NCBI GenBank assembly: GCA_000222875.2
Contig: AFRD01000004.1
Coordinates: 181,408 to 245,407 of the forward strand
Direction of reading: 5' to 3'
Length of the DNA stretch: 64,000 nt
From: Periglandula ipomoeae IasaF13
Lineage: Eukaryota > Ascomycota > Sordariomycetes > Hypocreales > Clavicipitaceae
Shown: positions 34,201 to 44,391 of the stretch, in pieces
How the letters are laid out: each line of letters opens with the position of its first letter
How positions within the stretch are numbered: the stretch's first letter is position 1
Program-made: the position numbers and the translations under genes
The notes under the pieces: model-generated
Database searches by the model: none
What the model saw: only the letters and a program-made list of their open reading frames with translations
What the model was told of the DNA's origin: nothing

Positions 34201-35323
34201 ATGGCCGCCAACTTGACCGTTGTGGACATCCACTCACATGTATCCGCCTCAGTACATCAAGATCCTCGAATCCAGATCTACTATCCCCCTCGTCCGCAAA
34301 TTTCCCCAGACGCAAGAACCACGACTCATCCTGCTCGAGTCAGAGCTCCCCGATTTAGAGAAGGCCTTGAATGATTCGTCCGCCAAGCCTCCTGGTCGCC
34401 CGTTGACCTCTCACTTTGCTTCCCTCGACCAGAAGATTCACTTCATGAATACGCATCACATCAACATCTCCGTCATCTCCCTGGCAAACCCTTGGTTGGA
34501 TTTTGTCGATTCAGCACAGGCTGGAAAGCTGGCAGAGTCTGTCAACAACGAGTTTTCAGACATGTGTGGCAAACACCATGGCCGTCTCTTCTTCTTTGGC
34601 ACTCTGCCACTGACGGCACCTCTCGAGACACTTCAAGCATCGATAACGCATCTCAAAGGCTTGAAGTACTGTCGAGGAGTCATCCTCGGTACATCAGGGC
34701 TCGGCAAGGGCCTCGACGACCCTAACCTGCTCCCCATATTCGAAGCAATTGCCGCCGCGAACCTCACCATCTTCTTGCATCCTCATTATGGTCTTCCAAA
34801 CGACGTCTATGGTCCCCGTGCCAGCGAGTACGGCCATGTTCTCCCACTCGCCCTTGGCTTTCCCATGGAGACCACCATTGCCGTGGCGCGCATGTATCTG
34901 GCCGGCGTCTTCGACAAGGTTCGCGATCTTCGTATGCTATTGGCACACAGTGGGGGAACTTTGCCCTTCTTGGCAGGGAGAATCGAGAGCTGCATTTTAC
35001 ACGATGGACAGCTCGTCCGTGAAGGCAAAGTAGGCAAGGCCCGCCGAACCGTATGGGATGTCTTAAAGGAGCAGGTTTATCTGGATGCCGTCATTTATTC
35101 CGAAGTAGGTTTGAAGGCTGCAATAGACGCTAGTGGATCGGATAGACTCATGTTTGGAACCGATCATCCCTTCTTCCCGCCCATTACGAGCGATGAACAG
35201 GGTCAGTGGGAAAGTGTGAGCTTGAACGCCCAGGCTGTGGCCAAGGCAGTTGGCGAAGGGTCAGCCGAGGCAAAAGCCATCATGGGCTCAAACGCTATCC
35301 GAATTCTTAGGCTGGAGGAATAG
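34201..35323 (+). CDS. Uracil-5-carboxylate (isoorotate) decarboxylase, frameshifted at codon 12-14
   Basis: The start MAANLTVVDIH at 34201 is well placed, but the following reading frame carries on in another phase (MYPPQYIKILESRSTIPLV from 34238 to the stop at 35323). One CA unit missing from the CACTCACATG at 34231-34240 explains this. Restoring the phase gives a 374-aa protein, the normal length. The lesion falls in the His-x-His pair that binds the catalytic metal in this amidohydrolase-2/ACMSD superfamily. Downstream parts are intact, including FLHPHYGLPNDVYGP, LLAHSGGTLPF and MFGTDHPFFPP (metal ligand Asp). The enzyme decarboxylates 5-carboxyuracil to uracil, the last step of thymine salvage, after the divergent neighbour T7H. 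As sequenced it would lack the HxH motif or be made only as a fragment. A sequencing or assembly error is the main alternative. Confidence 0.88.
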
Positions 35324-35395
35324 ATAGCGTCGTCACCTGGTGATACCACCATCGCGAAGGAAGAAGAACTAGATTTTGTGACCCTGGACGAATCC

Positions 35396-36223
35396 TTAAG
35401 CGGCAGGCATCTCTCGTTGGTACTTCATCTCTGCTTCGTGAATCCGTTGTCGAGCTTCCTGAACGTCGCGTTCCGCCTCTCGGATGGCCTCGGCAGCCGT
35501 CTCCTCCTTCTGTAGGTTCCTGACTGCCTGAACAGCACGTAATTTGTCGCAGACCAGCTCCCAATATTGCTTGTTCAGCCCAGCATCAGCGATGTAATCC
35601 CCAGGAACGTTGATCGCGCCATTTGCCGGTCCCGTCGATTTCCCTGTCGAGCCCAGCGTTGCCTTCATACTCTCATTGGCTTGCTTTCTCCTCGCCTTCT
35701 CATCCTTTTTCTCCTTCAACCTGCGCCGCGCCTCCGCAAGATCTTCCATCTCCTGAGCAGCCTCAGTTTGCCGCTTATTCTCTTCATCCCGCATACGCTG
35801 TTGCTCTGCCAGCCTTTCTCTTTCCTTCTCGAGCACGATACGATCACTCTCCGCCTTCTCATCTCGTACCCTCTTGGCGGCGTTCTCTCGCGCCTCGAGG
35901 TCATCCGCAAATTTCTGTCGCTCCTTGTCCATCGCCTCGCGCTCCTGCCTGCGCAGCAACTTGGCCTTGCTCGCCTGGTCGTACACGGCTCTGGCGCTGG
36001 ATTCCGAGAGAATGTCTCGCGCACGCTCAAACAGCTCCCATTTTGCCGCGTCAAAGTTGTCACCCGCCTTGTCGGGATGGTATTTGACTGAGAGTTTCCT
36101 CCAGGCACGATGTATGTCCTCTTTGGGAATGAGCGCGTCCACGCCTAACAGTTCGTAGAGATCGACATCTTGCTCGGCGTACTCTCCTGCGAAGCGCAGG
36201 AGATCCTTGTTGTCTTCACTCAT
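35396..36223 (-). CDS. J-domain protein, Cwf23/DNAJC17-like spliceosome-associated chaperone
   Basis: Single exon of 275 aa. The J domain covers about residues 18-85 (VDLYELLGVD, IHRAWRKLSVKYHPDKAG) with the HPD tripeptide that stimulates Hsp70. A long charged coiled coil (about 90-200, rich in Glu/Arg/Lys) follows, then a conserved C-terminal segment with YIADAGLNKQYWELVCDKLR. The architecture fits Cwc23/Cwf23, which works with the NTR complex in spliceosome disassembly. The RNA-recognition motif of animal DNAJC17 is not evident, which is usual in fungi. Its stop lies only 72 bases from the stop of the decarboxylase gene that converges on it, so the two 3' UTRs probably overlap. Confidence 0.8.
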   Translation of the reverse strand: MSEDNKDLLRFAGEYAEQDVDLYELLGVDALIPKEDIHRAWRKLSVKYHPDKAGDNFDAAKWELFERARDILSESSARAVYDQASKAKLLRRQEREAMDKERQKFADDLEARENAAKRVRDEKAESDRIVLEKERERLAEQQRMRDEENKRQTEAAQEMEDLAEARRRLKEKKDEKARRKQANESMKATLGSTGKSTGPANGAINVPGDYIADAGLNKQYWELVCDKLRAVQAVRNLQKEETAAEAIREAERDVQEARQRIHEAEMKYQREMPAA

Positions 36224-36699
36224 GTTTTAAAAGTCGAGATGTCGTTTCCAGTCCAGCTGAGGGCGTTGAGAGGCTGAACGAAGTGCGGTCCGATGGAAGT
36301 GAGATGTCGAATCTTGACAGCGAGGTTTCTCTAGGCCGCACATTCAGAGTTGTGTGTGCTGCACTGGTCGAAGCTCCTTTTAGAAATTCGAACACCAGTT
36401 TCCTTATGTTCAAGATGAGTTTGTGAGTATTTATGCACCAATTTGGCAGCCTTGCCGACACTGTTGATAATGTCAGGGTTTGATGTTGAATTTGCCGTCG
36501 TTGAATTTCTAGGCAACATGGGCTCCACGTGACCCACTTTCACCTACACACGTCAACAAAGACCGGTGCAGGTCAAACACAACTGATCAAATTTATTGAC
36601 TGTAGAGTGGTATCCATTAAATAATTATAGAATTATGTGAAAGTATATACGCCAGCAGTTAGTATAGTATAGTACACCATGGGTCCTCAACGTTGTCGT
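36224..36699. other. Promoter of the J-protein gene and 3' end of the DUF2235 gene
   Basis: 476 bases; the left part is the J-protein promoter. An AT-rich stretch near 36590-36680 suits the 3' end of the DUF2235 gene. No gene seen. Confidence 0.55.
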
Positions 36700-38536
36700 C
36701 TAGTATGTATGAGACGCGCTTTGAGGAACCGACCTTCTCGACCGCTCTGACCGACTCCGCCTCTTGCTTCTATTTGCTCTCCTCTCGGCAAAAGCATAGA
36801 CATTAGGTTTCCCGCCGGTCAAATCCAATAAATAACGTTCGTATGGGCCGAGAGACTCTTCCACCATGAATCTTTGATTGGGCGCATTACGCTCCACACC
36901 GACATATTTCCAGATCCAGCCATCGCGAGAGGGTCGTTCACGGTAGCGGTCATAGGGCCGTTGGTCTTGATATCTGGTGTCGTCGTCCACTTCGAAAATT
37001 GCTCGCTTCAATCTCCAATCCGATAAAGCAGCGCACGCCCAGACAGTTTCGTCGCTGAGCCCAAGCCCTTCACACGCCAGTCGTATGCGCACGGAGCTGT
37101 GAACTCGCTCGTTTGTATCCTGCAGGTACCTATCTTTGCATAGCGCGGTCTTCGGGTCGACTTGCTTGTACATGCCCGGCGTGCGGGTGGCCTCTCCAGA
37201 TACTGAATAAAGGAGCCCGCCTGTTTTCTGGATAGCTCCGAGGCCCCAAGGCCGAAATGGTTTGTTCCTTTCGTAAATGGGGTCGACTGCCCATTGTCGA
37301 ATTTTCCGTTTGGCTTTTTTTGTGCCCTCTACCACGCCAAACTCGTAAAAGTCATCGGTTTGCTCGATGATACGTTTCAGTGAGGGTGAATCAAACTCCA
37401 CGCCGACACTTGATAACTGATCCATCATCCCTGAGCCCAGTTAGTGACTGTTGACTATCAGATTTAGCGATCTTCTGCTTCGGGGCACAACTTACAAGCC
37501 AAGGAGCAATTCGCGACCCCCTGGTCATCCCAACCTCCACCGCAGTTGCCGTGGTTGCCAGGAAACCATACTTGACGCAAATCGGTGTTCAGCCTGTCTC
37601 GCTTGGGTGGTTCCCAAACAGCTGGGCTAAATGGTGCTCTCGTCTCGTCAAGAGCGAGCGCTTGGAACGCGTGCTCAATACGATCTGACAAGGCTGTATC
37701 ATGCCACTTGAATGTTCACAGAAAGTCAGCTTAACGTAAGTTGGGAGGGACAGAAAGGTCAAGGGGAGACTTATTCGTCATTCAATGGCCGAACGCCAAT
37801 CTTCTCCAGCCAAGGGATTTTAGGGATGCCGAGAGATCCCACCGTGTCCCAAACGCCCACAGCCTTGACTGTGATGAGCTGGTTCGTGTTTTGATACACC
37901 CGCGTAAACCCCATTTTTTCCAACCGCGTTCGGTACTCAACATCGGCATTCGCACCCTTTGGTTTGTCCCTGAAAGGGACGTTTGGGAAAGGGTCATCGT
38001 AGTCGTCGTTCTGCCAGTTTTGCATATCCTTGAAAATGGGATAGAAATGCTCGATGCCCTCCCTCGTCAACAATCCAAGGTTGCCAATCATGCCCGCTAC
38101 AGATCTGGCAGTGAAAGCACCGCGTGAGAATCCAACAAGAACGATCTCATCGCCATCCATATAGTTGGCACAAAGATAGGCGTATACCTCACGAACTCGC
38201 TTCCCAGCTATCAGTATTCGCTTGTTATAACAATTCAAATTACACATAACTTACCTCGGTTAGCCCAACGCCGAATGCGCCTCCTGTGATGCTGTCAAGA
38301 GTATTGCTACCACTGCCAACTCCTGATTCATACGATATGATTTGCAGCGTGCCGTTGGAACAGCGTCGCTTGAAGCAGCGAGATATGAGCGTCACGTTGG
38401 AAGGAATCTGCAAAGTGCCCTTCTTGCCAAACAGACCCGATCTGACGAAGCCATAGTCGCTGTTCATCCAAGTTCCGTCGCAGCATACGATCAATCGCTT
38501 CCTTTGGCGTTGCGCCGTCCCGTACGTGGCAGCCAT
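36700..38536 (-). CDS. DUF2235 alpha/beta-hydrolase-like protein with a lost splice donor
   Basis: Proposed exons on the minus strand are 38536-38255, 38199-37774, 37706-37496 and 37430-36700, about 549 aa if all are joined. The start is the ATG at 38536 (MAATYGTAQRQRKRLIVCCDGTW). DUF2235 hallmarks are the CCDGTW start, the nucleophile motif VGFSRGAFTARSVAG, VGVWDTVGSLGIP, and WHDTALSDRIEHAFQALALDE. The Arg/Ser-rich C-terminus is RSKRRSRSERSRRS. These fungal proteins are hypothetical hydrolases related by domain to bacterial Tle1-type lipases, with unknown substrate. At the exon 2/3 junction the sequence reads GAC GAA TAAGTC. There is no GT donor and TAA (37773-37771) is in frame. A single missing G (GAA|GTAAGT) would restore a canonical phase-0 intron. 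Without it the product stops after about 236 residues. Confidence 0.8.
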
Positions 38537-40166
38537 GTTAAACGATCCCAACCACTTGAGGCCAGTCGGGGTGCTAAAGTTCCGTCAAAATGATGCTGGT
38601 GAAGGCGGCATATGTGCAAGGACGTAGGCGGCAGGAGAGTATTCGAGCAGCCGGCCGTCGAAGGTTAGTCTAGTCGAACTGCATTGGGGATGCGAAAGCA
38701 CGCGGAGCTGTGCTGGAAATGCAAGCCGCGCCAAGGACTCTGGTTTGCTCAAATTATTTGCGAGGGCCAACGACGAGCTGCGGGTTGGCCGTTGCACCAG
38801 GGTGAAGTTGTGTCCGCCCAGCCTCGCGAGCCCGACTGCCAGCCTTCTGGGAGGACAAAAACGCAAGGCGAGTCAATTTAGAGCGAGGCATGCATCATTG
38901 ATGGCAAAGAGGTCATCGGATGGTTGCCTGGCTCGAAGATGGAGGACCGCGTTGTATTGCAGTTGCTTCGCTGGATGCGTCTGGGGCTTGCCGGACGTGC
39001 CTTGGTAGTTCCACGCCCTGTCGCCCAGCCGCAGTGTTCCTCTATGTCGCACTCAGCTCCTCGTGATACAGCGCCGTGTGGGCTTCTCCTACGCTGTGGA
39101 ACTCCGGAGATGGTGCGTCAGTCCCCATTGTTCCCTGCCAATGCTGTTTCACAGTGGCTTCACGATACGAAGTTTACAGCACTCAAAGGCAGACCGCAAT
39201 TTCTTAAGGACCTGGGGCGGGAGGGGGAAAAAAAAATTGGCCCATGCGGGAATCGATTCAGACACAAATAGTACAGAACAATGGGGCACTTGCCATGGAG
39301 AAACTATCAATTGATATCTAAGTTCAACACAGCATTGCGGGTTCAAAGGTCTCACTTGCCTGGCCCAGCAGAGCCCAAGCGGATACCGAGCTGGGCTGAA
39401 CGGGCTGAACGGGGATGGGCTTGGCTGGGGCAGCGGCCCGCTGCGTCTTAGCGCCACCGTCCCCCTTGTGGTAATCGATGCACTCACCAAGAGAATTACA
39501 GAATGCCGGGCACTTTCCTCTGCAACTACTTTCTATGTCCGTCGTCCTTCACATTCGCTTGAATAATTCACAATGTAGACAAACACCACGGAAGCACACT
39601 CCTTCTCGCACATCATGATGCATTCGAATCTGTTGCAGTTACAAAAGAAAAAAATCGAGATCTCATCCTCCTTGCTCAGCGTCCTCTCCTGCCGTCATCT
39701 TCACAGTCAACATCGCAATCCTCTATAACTTTCGGTCGCGTCTCCAAAACATCCATTTCGCTTCCAAGCCAAGACTCGGAACCCTGGATGAAATGTTACC
39801 ATGGTGGCTTCATGGCACGCATAACATACTTCCACACCTCTACGCCACCAAACCACGTCTCATCAAGCTAGCCTTGTCCTCGTCTTCGCACTCGCTGTTT
39901 CCTTGATGATGCGAAGGGGGCTGTTCTTATTTTCTTATACTTGCTTGTTCTCTTGTTCTATCAATCGTTTTGTTCCCATCTTTACAAACTTGGTTCTTCC
40001 TTCTTTCTGCGGAGCGCGCATGTCCAATGTATGCAGGAGTCAGAGGCTCGATCAGAGATCCAGCTTCCTCAGCCAGATGTGCTTCACCGGACGTCCAAGA
40101 TAAATGCCAGTTCATGCATGAATACACATTCTTGTAGCAGCTATTCTCACCATGACCTGTTCTAAC
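38537..40166. other. Intergenic region between the DUF2235 gene and the small hypothetical gene
   Basis: 1.6 kb; only short or compositionally unlikely frames. It includes the DUF2235 promoter at the left end. Confidence 0.55.
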
Positions 40167-40568
40167 CTAAGCATCCCATATTCCATTCGACATCTTATCA
40201 GCTGCCTCATAAAATTCATCCTTGGTCATCTCATTCGTGAGAATAAGACGAATCGCATACGGAGTTACCATCAGCGAATCAACCTCCAGCTCCTTCTCCT
40301 CGATAACACGCATAATATGACAAACCAATGCGGTGACAGGGAACGGTCGTGCGGAGCGATAGCAGCAGTCAACAGTCTCAGCCTCCTGACTCTTGATGAT
40401 GATATCGACAGCCGGTGGTCCAGAGTATTCATGGTGGCCAGTTGCGGTCCGCAGTTCACCTGTCTTACGGTCATAGTATTTGCCGTCCACGACGGCCGTT
40501 TTCTCATCCCCATGCCAGCCGGGAGTGCTGATCTCCAGCGGATGTTGGGGCTGCGGGTTATCAGACAT
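40167..40568 (-). CDS. Small acidic hypothetical protein, 133 aa
   Basis: A complete intronless frame starting MSDNPQPQHPLEISTPG and ending MTKDEFYEAADKMSNGIWDA. It has normal amino-acid composition, no signal peptide, no membrane helix and no motif I recognise. A good TATA box lies about 140 bases upstream in the right orientation, which supports a real gene. The middle (SGPPAVDIIIKSQEAETVDCC) and the acidic helix-like C-terminus could form a small globular fold. Function is unknown. Confidence 0.6.
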   Translation of the reverse strand: MSDNPQPQHPLEISTPGWHGDEKTAVVDGKYYDRKTGELRTATGHHEYSGPPAVDIIIKSQEAETVDCCYRSARPFPVTALVCHIMRVIEEKELEVDSLMVTPYAIRLILTNEMTKDEFYEAADKMSNGIWDA

Positions 40569-41300
40569 TATGCTGTCTTGATTGCGTGTAAGTAGGTGAG
40601 GGATGCTATGCGTCCTTGCGATTCGATGAAAGTGATTTGTTTTGATGAAATATGATGATGCTGATGATGGAAGGAAAGGGACCCCGTGTAAGCTGCATGG
40701 TTAGGATATTTATAAGTGGTCGGATGATGGCCGACTGCCGAGAGCCGTAGGCAAAATGAGGCGTGTACACGTAATTCAAGCAACCAGACCAACAACGCCT
40801 CGGCCACATTCCGACGAGGAACACAGCTTGAATTGTCGAGCAGAACTTAGGGATAATTCTGATTTTACCTATAAGCCGCGTTCGAAGAACAACGAGTCAT
40901 GATTGAGTAATTCAAGCTACATAGTTGAAGATTGAAAAGTGGGACCTTAGAGGAGTATCATCTTAACGTGCGCAACTAAATCCAAAAAGGTCTTTGCAGG
41001 GGTCTGATGCAAGTTTCGTCTATAATAAAATGCATGTTGATAACAGTCGTTGGCCAAGCACTAGTCTCAACCATGATAAGAACCAGGACATCAAATCGAG
41101 AGCCATTTGCGAGCGACTCCACGTGTTCTTTACGAAGATTCGTTTATGCGGCTAAAGCCAAGTAAATACATCAGTGCAAAGTGCCAAAGGTCGTCGGTTT
41201 CCAAACTTCGGGGACGATAACGCAGGCAGCTTAAACTGCAGAATTCGTTTTCAAATGGCCATGATCTTCCATTTTCGACGATTCACAGCGAATTCATTCC
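40569..41300. other. Intergenic region upstream of the small hypothetical gene
   Basis: 0.7 kb containing the promoter of the small gene and the 3' end of the beta-lactamase-like gene, both on the minus strand. No further gene seen. Confidence 0.55.
40707..40714 (-). promoter_or_regulatory. TATA box of the small hypothetical gene
   Basis: On the minus strand the sequence reads TATAAATA, about 140 bases before the ATG at 40568. Confidence 0.5.
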
Positions 41301-42446
41301 TCAGGCCCCAGACAGAGCCGCGTATATAGCCTTCACATACGCCTCCGTCCGAGAGGATCCAACAATGCCCTCTCCCATCTTATTCATAGCGTACCCAATC
41401 GTCACCTTGTTTTCCAAGTCAATGATGGCGACAGAGCCACCCCAGCCCGTCCACCAGCACTTTCGTCCCGGTGGAACCCACGCAGAGGTCTTCGCATCTG
41501 TAGCCAGAGCGAAACCGATACCAAACGTGAGCGGCGCCACGATCACTAGATCAGGTCCGCTTGCTTGCTCTTGAAAGATGAGATTGATCGTGTCCTCAGA
41601 CAAGAGCCTCTTGCCCTTTGCAGAAACGCCGAGAGAAATGGCAGACAAAATGTCAACGATGGCCCTGGCATTGCTGAAACCTCCCATTCCACCAAGACCG
41701 GCTCTTCGAAACTCAGGCGTCACTGCGTTCTCACCAACCATTGGAGTCCCTGTGTACGCTCTCATCATGATGCTGCTCATATCAACGTCCCCTGGTGCCA
41801 CTGGTGGCGGTGGGGGAATCAACTCCGCGATCCGCGACCAGTCCTTCTCCTCCGCTCCGATGGAGAAGTCTGCACCGAGAGGCTCGGCGATCTCAGTCTT
41901 GACGAATTCCCTGAGGGGTTTCCCACTGACCCTGTGAACGATCTCACCGACCAGATGTCCTTGTGAAATGAGTTGGTAGCCCGATGCGGTGCCCGGCGTC
42001 CACCACGGTGCCTGCTTGGCCAACCTCTCGGCAGCCTTGGGCACATCGTAGATATCCTGCGTGGTGATGGGCTGTTCCCAGGAAGGAACACCGGAAGTAT
42101 GTGACAGGACGTGTCGCACCAGGACATCCTGTTTCCCATTCTCCCCGAACTCAGGCCAGTACTTCGCCACCTTCTCGTTGGGATCCAGGAGACCGCGATC
42201 AATAAGCACCAATGCCGCAAGATTGGTGATGCATTTCGTCGTCGACCACACGGCTGTCAGGGTGTCCTTCTCCCAGGGCGATTTGCGCTCAACGTCGGAG
42301 TAGCCCGCCCAAATGTCGACGACGGTCTTGCCATCGATGTTGATGCAGATGGATGCGCCTAGTTCCTCCCCTGAAGCCACATACTGTTGGAGAAGATCTT
42401 TGACATTTTGAAATTTGGGATCGCAGTCCCCTTGAACGGTGGCCAT
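41301..42446 (-). CDS. Beta-lactamase-like serine esterase (class C / EstB family)
   Basis: Single exon of 381 aa. The catalytic Ser-x-x-Lys is STTK at 68-71 (TAVWSTTKCITNLAALVLID). The conserved Tyr is at about 157 in SGYQLISQGHLVGEIV, and the C-terminal motif near 331 reads CWWTGWGGS. These match the serine hydrolases of the beta-lactamase/transpeptidase superfamily that in fungi act as esterases or lovastatin-synthase-associated transesterases (LovD-like) rather than on antibiotics. No signal peptide is seen, so a cytosolic enzyme is likely. No polyketide synthase lies nearby, so a general esterase role is more likely than a LovD role. Confidence 0.88.
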   Translation of the reverse strand: MATVQGDCDPKFQNVKDLLQQYVASGEELGASICINIDGKTVVDIWAGYSDVERKSPWEKDTLTAVWSTTKCITNLAALVLIDRGLLDPNEKVAKYWPEFGENGKQDVLVRHVLSHTSGVPSWEQPITTQDIYDVPKAAERLAKQAPWWTPGTASGYQLISQGHLVGEIVHRVSGKPLREFVKTEIAEPLGADFSIGAEEKDWSRIAELIPPPPPVAPGDVDMSSIMMRAYTGTPMVGENAVTPEFRRAGLGGMGGFSNARAIVDILSAISLGVSAKGKRLLSEDTINLIFQEQASGPDLVIVAPLTFGIGFALATDAKTSAWVPPGRKCWWTGWGGSVAIIDLENKVTIGYAMNKMGEGIVGSSRTEAYVKAIYAALSGA

Positions 42447-43200
42447 TTTCTTGCCCTTTTCACGTTGTGGGAGAGTTAAATTGGGCTTTTCGTTGTCTTG
42501 CCTATGAATTATAACCCATCAGTGTAAGCTGGATGTGCCTCGGCTCTTGTATGAGTTGGTGGTGAGGGGTACGCAAGATCCATGTTAGATATATTGACTT
42601 ACAGCGCGACTAGCGATGCATCAATCTCGTAAGCGAGCGGAGAATCGAGATGAGATTAAGCGGACTTGTAAAAGGCGGACTTGTAGAAACATATTAGGAT
42701 AAATGTCGCGATAAAGTCCCGTTGTTGCTGAGAAATACCGAAGAAATAGTTTGAGGGGCCGCTCACGTCAGCTCAGACAGCTGCTTCTGATTGCGCCAAG
42801 AAACGTGTTCTCGGTGTGTCCTGCGAAAGGATAAGTCGAAGTGGATTGCTGAATCCATAATACAGAAAGCATGCTCGAGAATTATTGCAGGCGCCTTCTG
42901 GTTCTACATACAGATTAGGCAGTCGATTGATATACGGAAATGACATGATATCAGCTATTGCCGCAGAGTGGAGCATCACTCTATAGATGACAACCAAAAC
43001 CCCCATCAAGGCCTCGTATCCTGGGCGAAATCCAATTTCGGAGCAGCTCTTAATTGTAACGGAATGATATTCCTCGGCAATGATAGAGCGCATGCCAGAA
43101 TTCGAACCCCAAATGAACTGGCACAGTATCACTCCCGAGTAAAGACGCCATGGAGACACGACTTTTGATTGTACAAATCTACTATTACAAATCTACAGCT
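42447..43200. other. Intergenic region between the beta-lactamase-like gene and iba57
   Basis: 0.75 kb. A 128-codon minus-strand frame (42773-43159) is present, but it has no recognisable domain and I do not call it a gene. The promoter of the beta-lactamase-like gene is expected at the left end. Confidence 0.5.
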
Positions 43201-44391
43201 TCAAACGCATCTTACATGTGGACCTAACCCACTCAATCCACTCCTCAACCATTGCGGCACAAAAGCCTTTACCTTGACATCGCTCCTGCTCTCCTCATCC
43301 CCCCACTCCAGCACGAATTCATTCTCCGGAGTAAACGTCGCAGCCGCCTGCTCGCCCGGCAGAACCACGTCCGTCATAATCTCCAACCGACACAGTCCCA
43401 GCCCGATATTGCCCACGCCCTTCAACCACTTGCCCGCACTGCGGCCCTTCTTGCCGAATCTGCCGATGCTGGTCTCCGCAGGGATCATATCGGCCGTCAA
43501 TTTTTCAGGGCTGCCACAGTCGGGATCGTAGATAAGTGCCTGAGGCGGCGCTTTGTCCTTGTCGTAGATCATGCATGGGAGAATGCGCTTTCGCACAACA
43601 CCACGGTGTTTTGTGCGGATGGTGAGTTCTTGGCCGACGTAGCAGCCTTTGTGGAAGTCGATGCCATTCATGAACTCCATGTTGCTCTCGAGCGGGAGCG
43701 CTTGCTCGCGGATGATTTCATCTTGGCCCTCTGGTACGCCGTTTAGGTAGCGGCGGATGGTGTAGGCGTCTTCGGAGGCGGTGTCAAGATCGACTTCGGG
43801 GGTCTTGCAGCTTAACTGGATGATGCGGTAGCCCAATCCTGGTGCTCTTGGATCTCTAAGGACCATTCGAGACTCGTTCGGGACGATGTCGAGTTTGTTC
43901 GTGGATGATTCATCCCATGCTTGCCAAACGGAAGCTTCGTCCTGCGAGATGTTGCGCACAGTCACTTTGGCGCGCAGCTTGTACCGCTTGATATGTTTGG
44001 CAAACCGAGCCATCTGGCTGGCGTCTGCCTCGATTAGATACCCATCCTCTTGCACAGGCAAACCCGAATTGCTCTGGAAGGGGTATATGAAGATGTCGTG
44101 AACCACTCGACCCGTAGCGTTCAAGAACCCCGAGTAGAAGGCATCTGTCCGCGGCAGCCCATCTGATCCAGTCACATTCGCCGTGACAATGCCCTGTAGG
44201 AATTTGGTGGCCTCGGGGCCAGATACTGAGAGGAGCTGTCTCGAGGGCAGCGCCGCGAGACCTGCGGAGGGCGGTTTGGACGGTGCGGAGTTTGCGAACT
44301 GGCGGCGTTGTTGGGCACGAGAGCAGCTGGGACAGATGAGGGTTCGGGGTGACCATTCGCGCCCGAATGCGCGGTTGGCGAGGCCACGCAT
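43201..44391 (-). CDS. iba57: IBA57/CAF17-like mitochondrial iron-sulfur assembly factor
   Basis: Single exon of 396 aa. The first about 40 residues are rich in Arg/Ser/Ala and lack acidic residues, as in a mitochondrial presequence. The YgfZ/GcvT-like fold is shown by RQLLSVSGPEATKFLQGIVT at its start, GRVVHDIFIYP, and the signature GIDFHKGCYVGQELTIRT with the conserved Cys near 248. IBA57 acts with ISCA proteins in the mitochondrial matrix to make [4Fe-4S] clusters for aconitase, lipoate synthase and others. Length and motif order are normal. Confidence 0.93.
   Translation of the reverse strand: MRGLANRAFGREWSPRTLICPSCSRAQQRRQFANSAPSKPPSAGLAALPSRQLLSVSGPEATKFLQGIVTANVTGSDGLPRTDAFYSGFLNATGRVVHDIFIYPFQSNSGLPVQEDGYLIEADASQMARFAKHIKRYKLRAKVTVRNISQDEASVWQAWDESSTNKLDIVPNESRMVLRDPRAPGLGYRIIQLSCKTPEVDLDTASEDAYTIRRYLNGVPEGQDEIIREQALPLESNMEFMNGIDFHKGCYVGQELTIRTKHRGVVRKRILPCMIYDKDKAPPQALIYDPDCGSPEKLTADMIPAETSIGRFGKKGRSAGKWLKGVGNIGLGLCRLEIMTDVVLPGEQAAATFTPENEFVLEWGDEESRSDVKVKAFVPQWLRSGLSGLGPHVRCV

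Noticed and set aside
42773..43159. 128-codon minus-strand frame between the beta-lactamase-like gene and iba57
   Set aside because: No domain, no clear promoter and biased cysteine/serine composition; kept only as a note for the gap.
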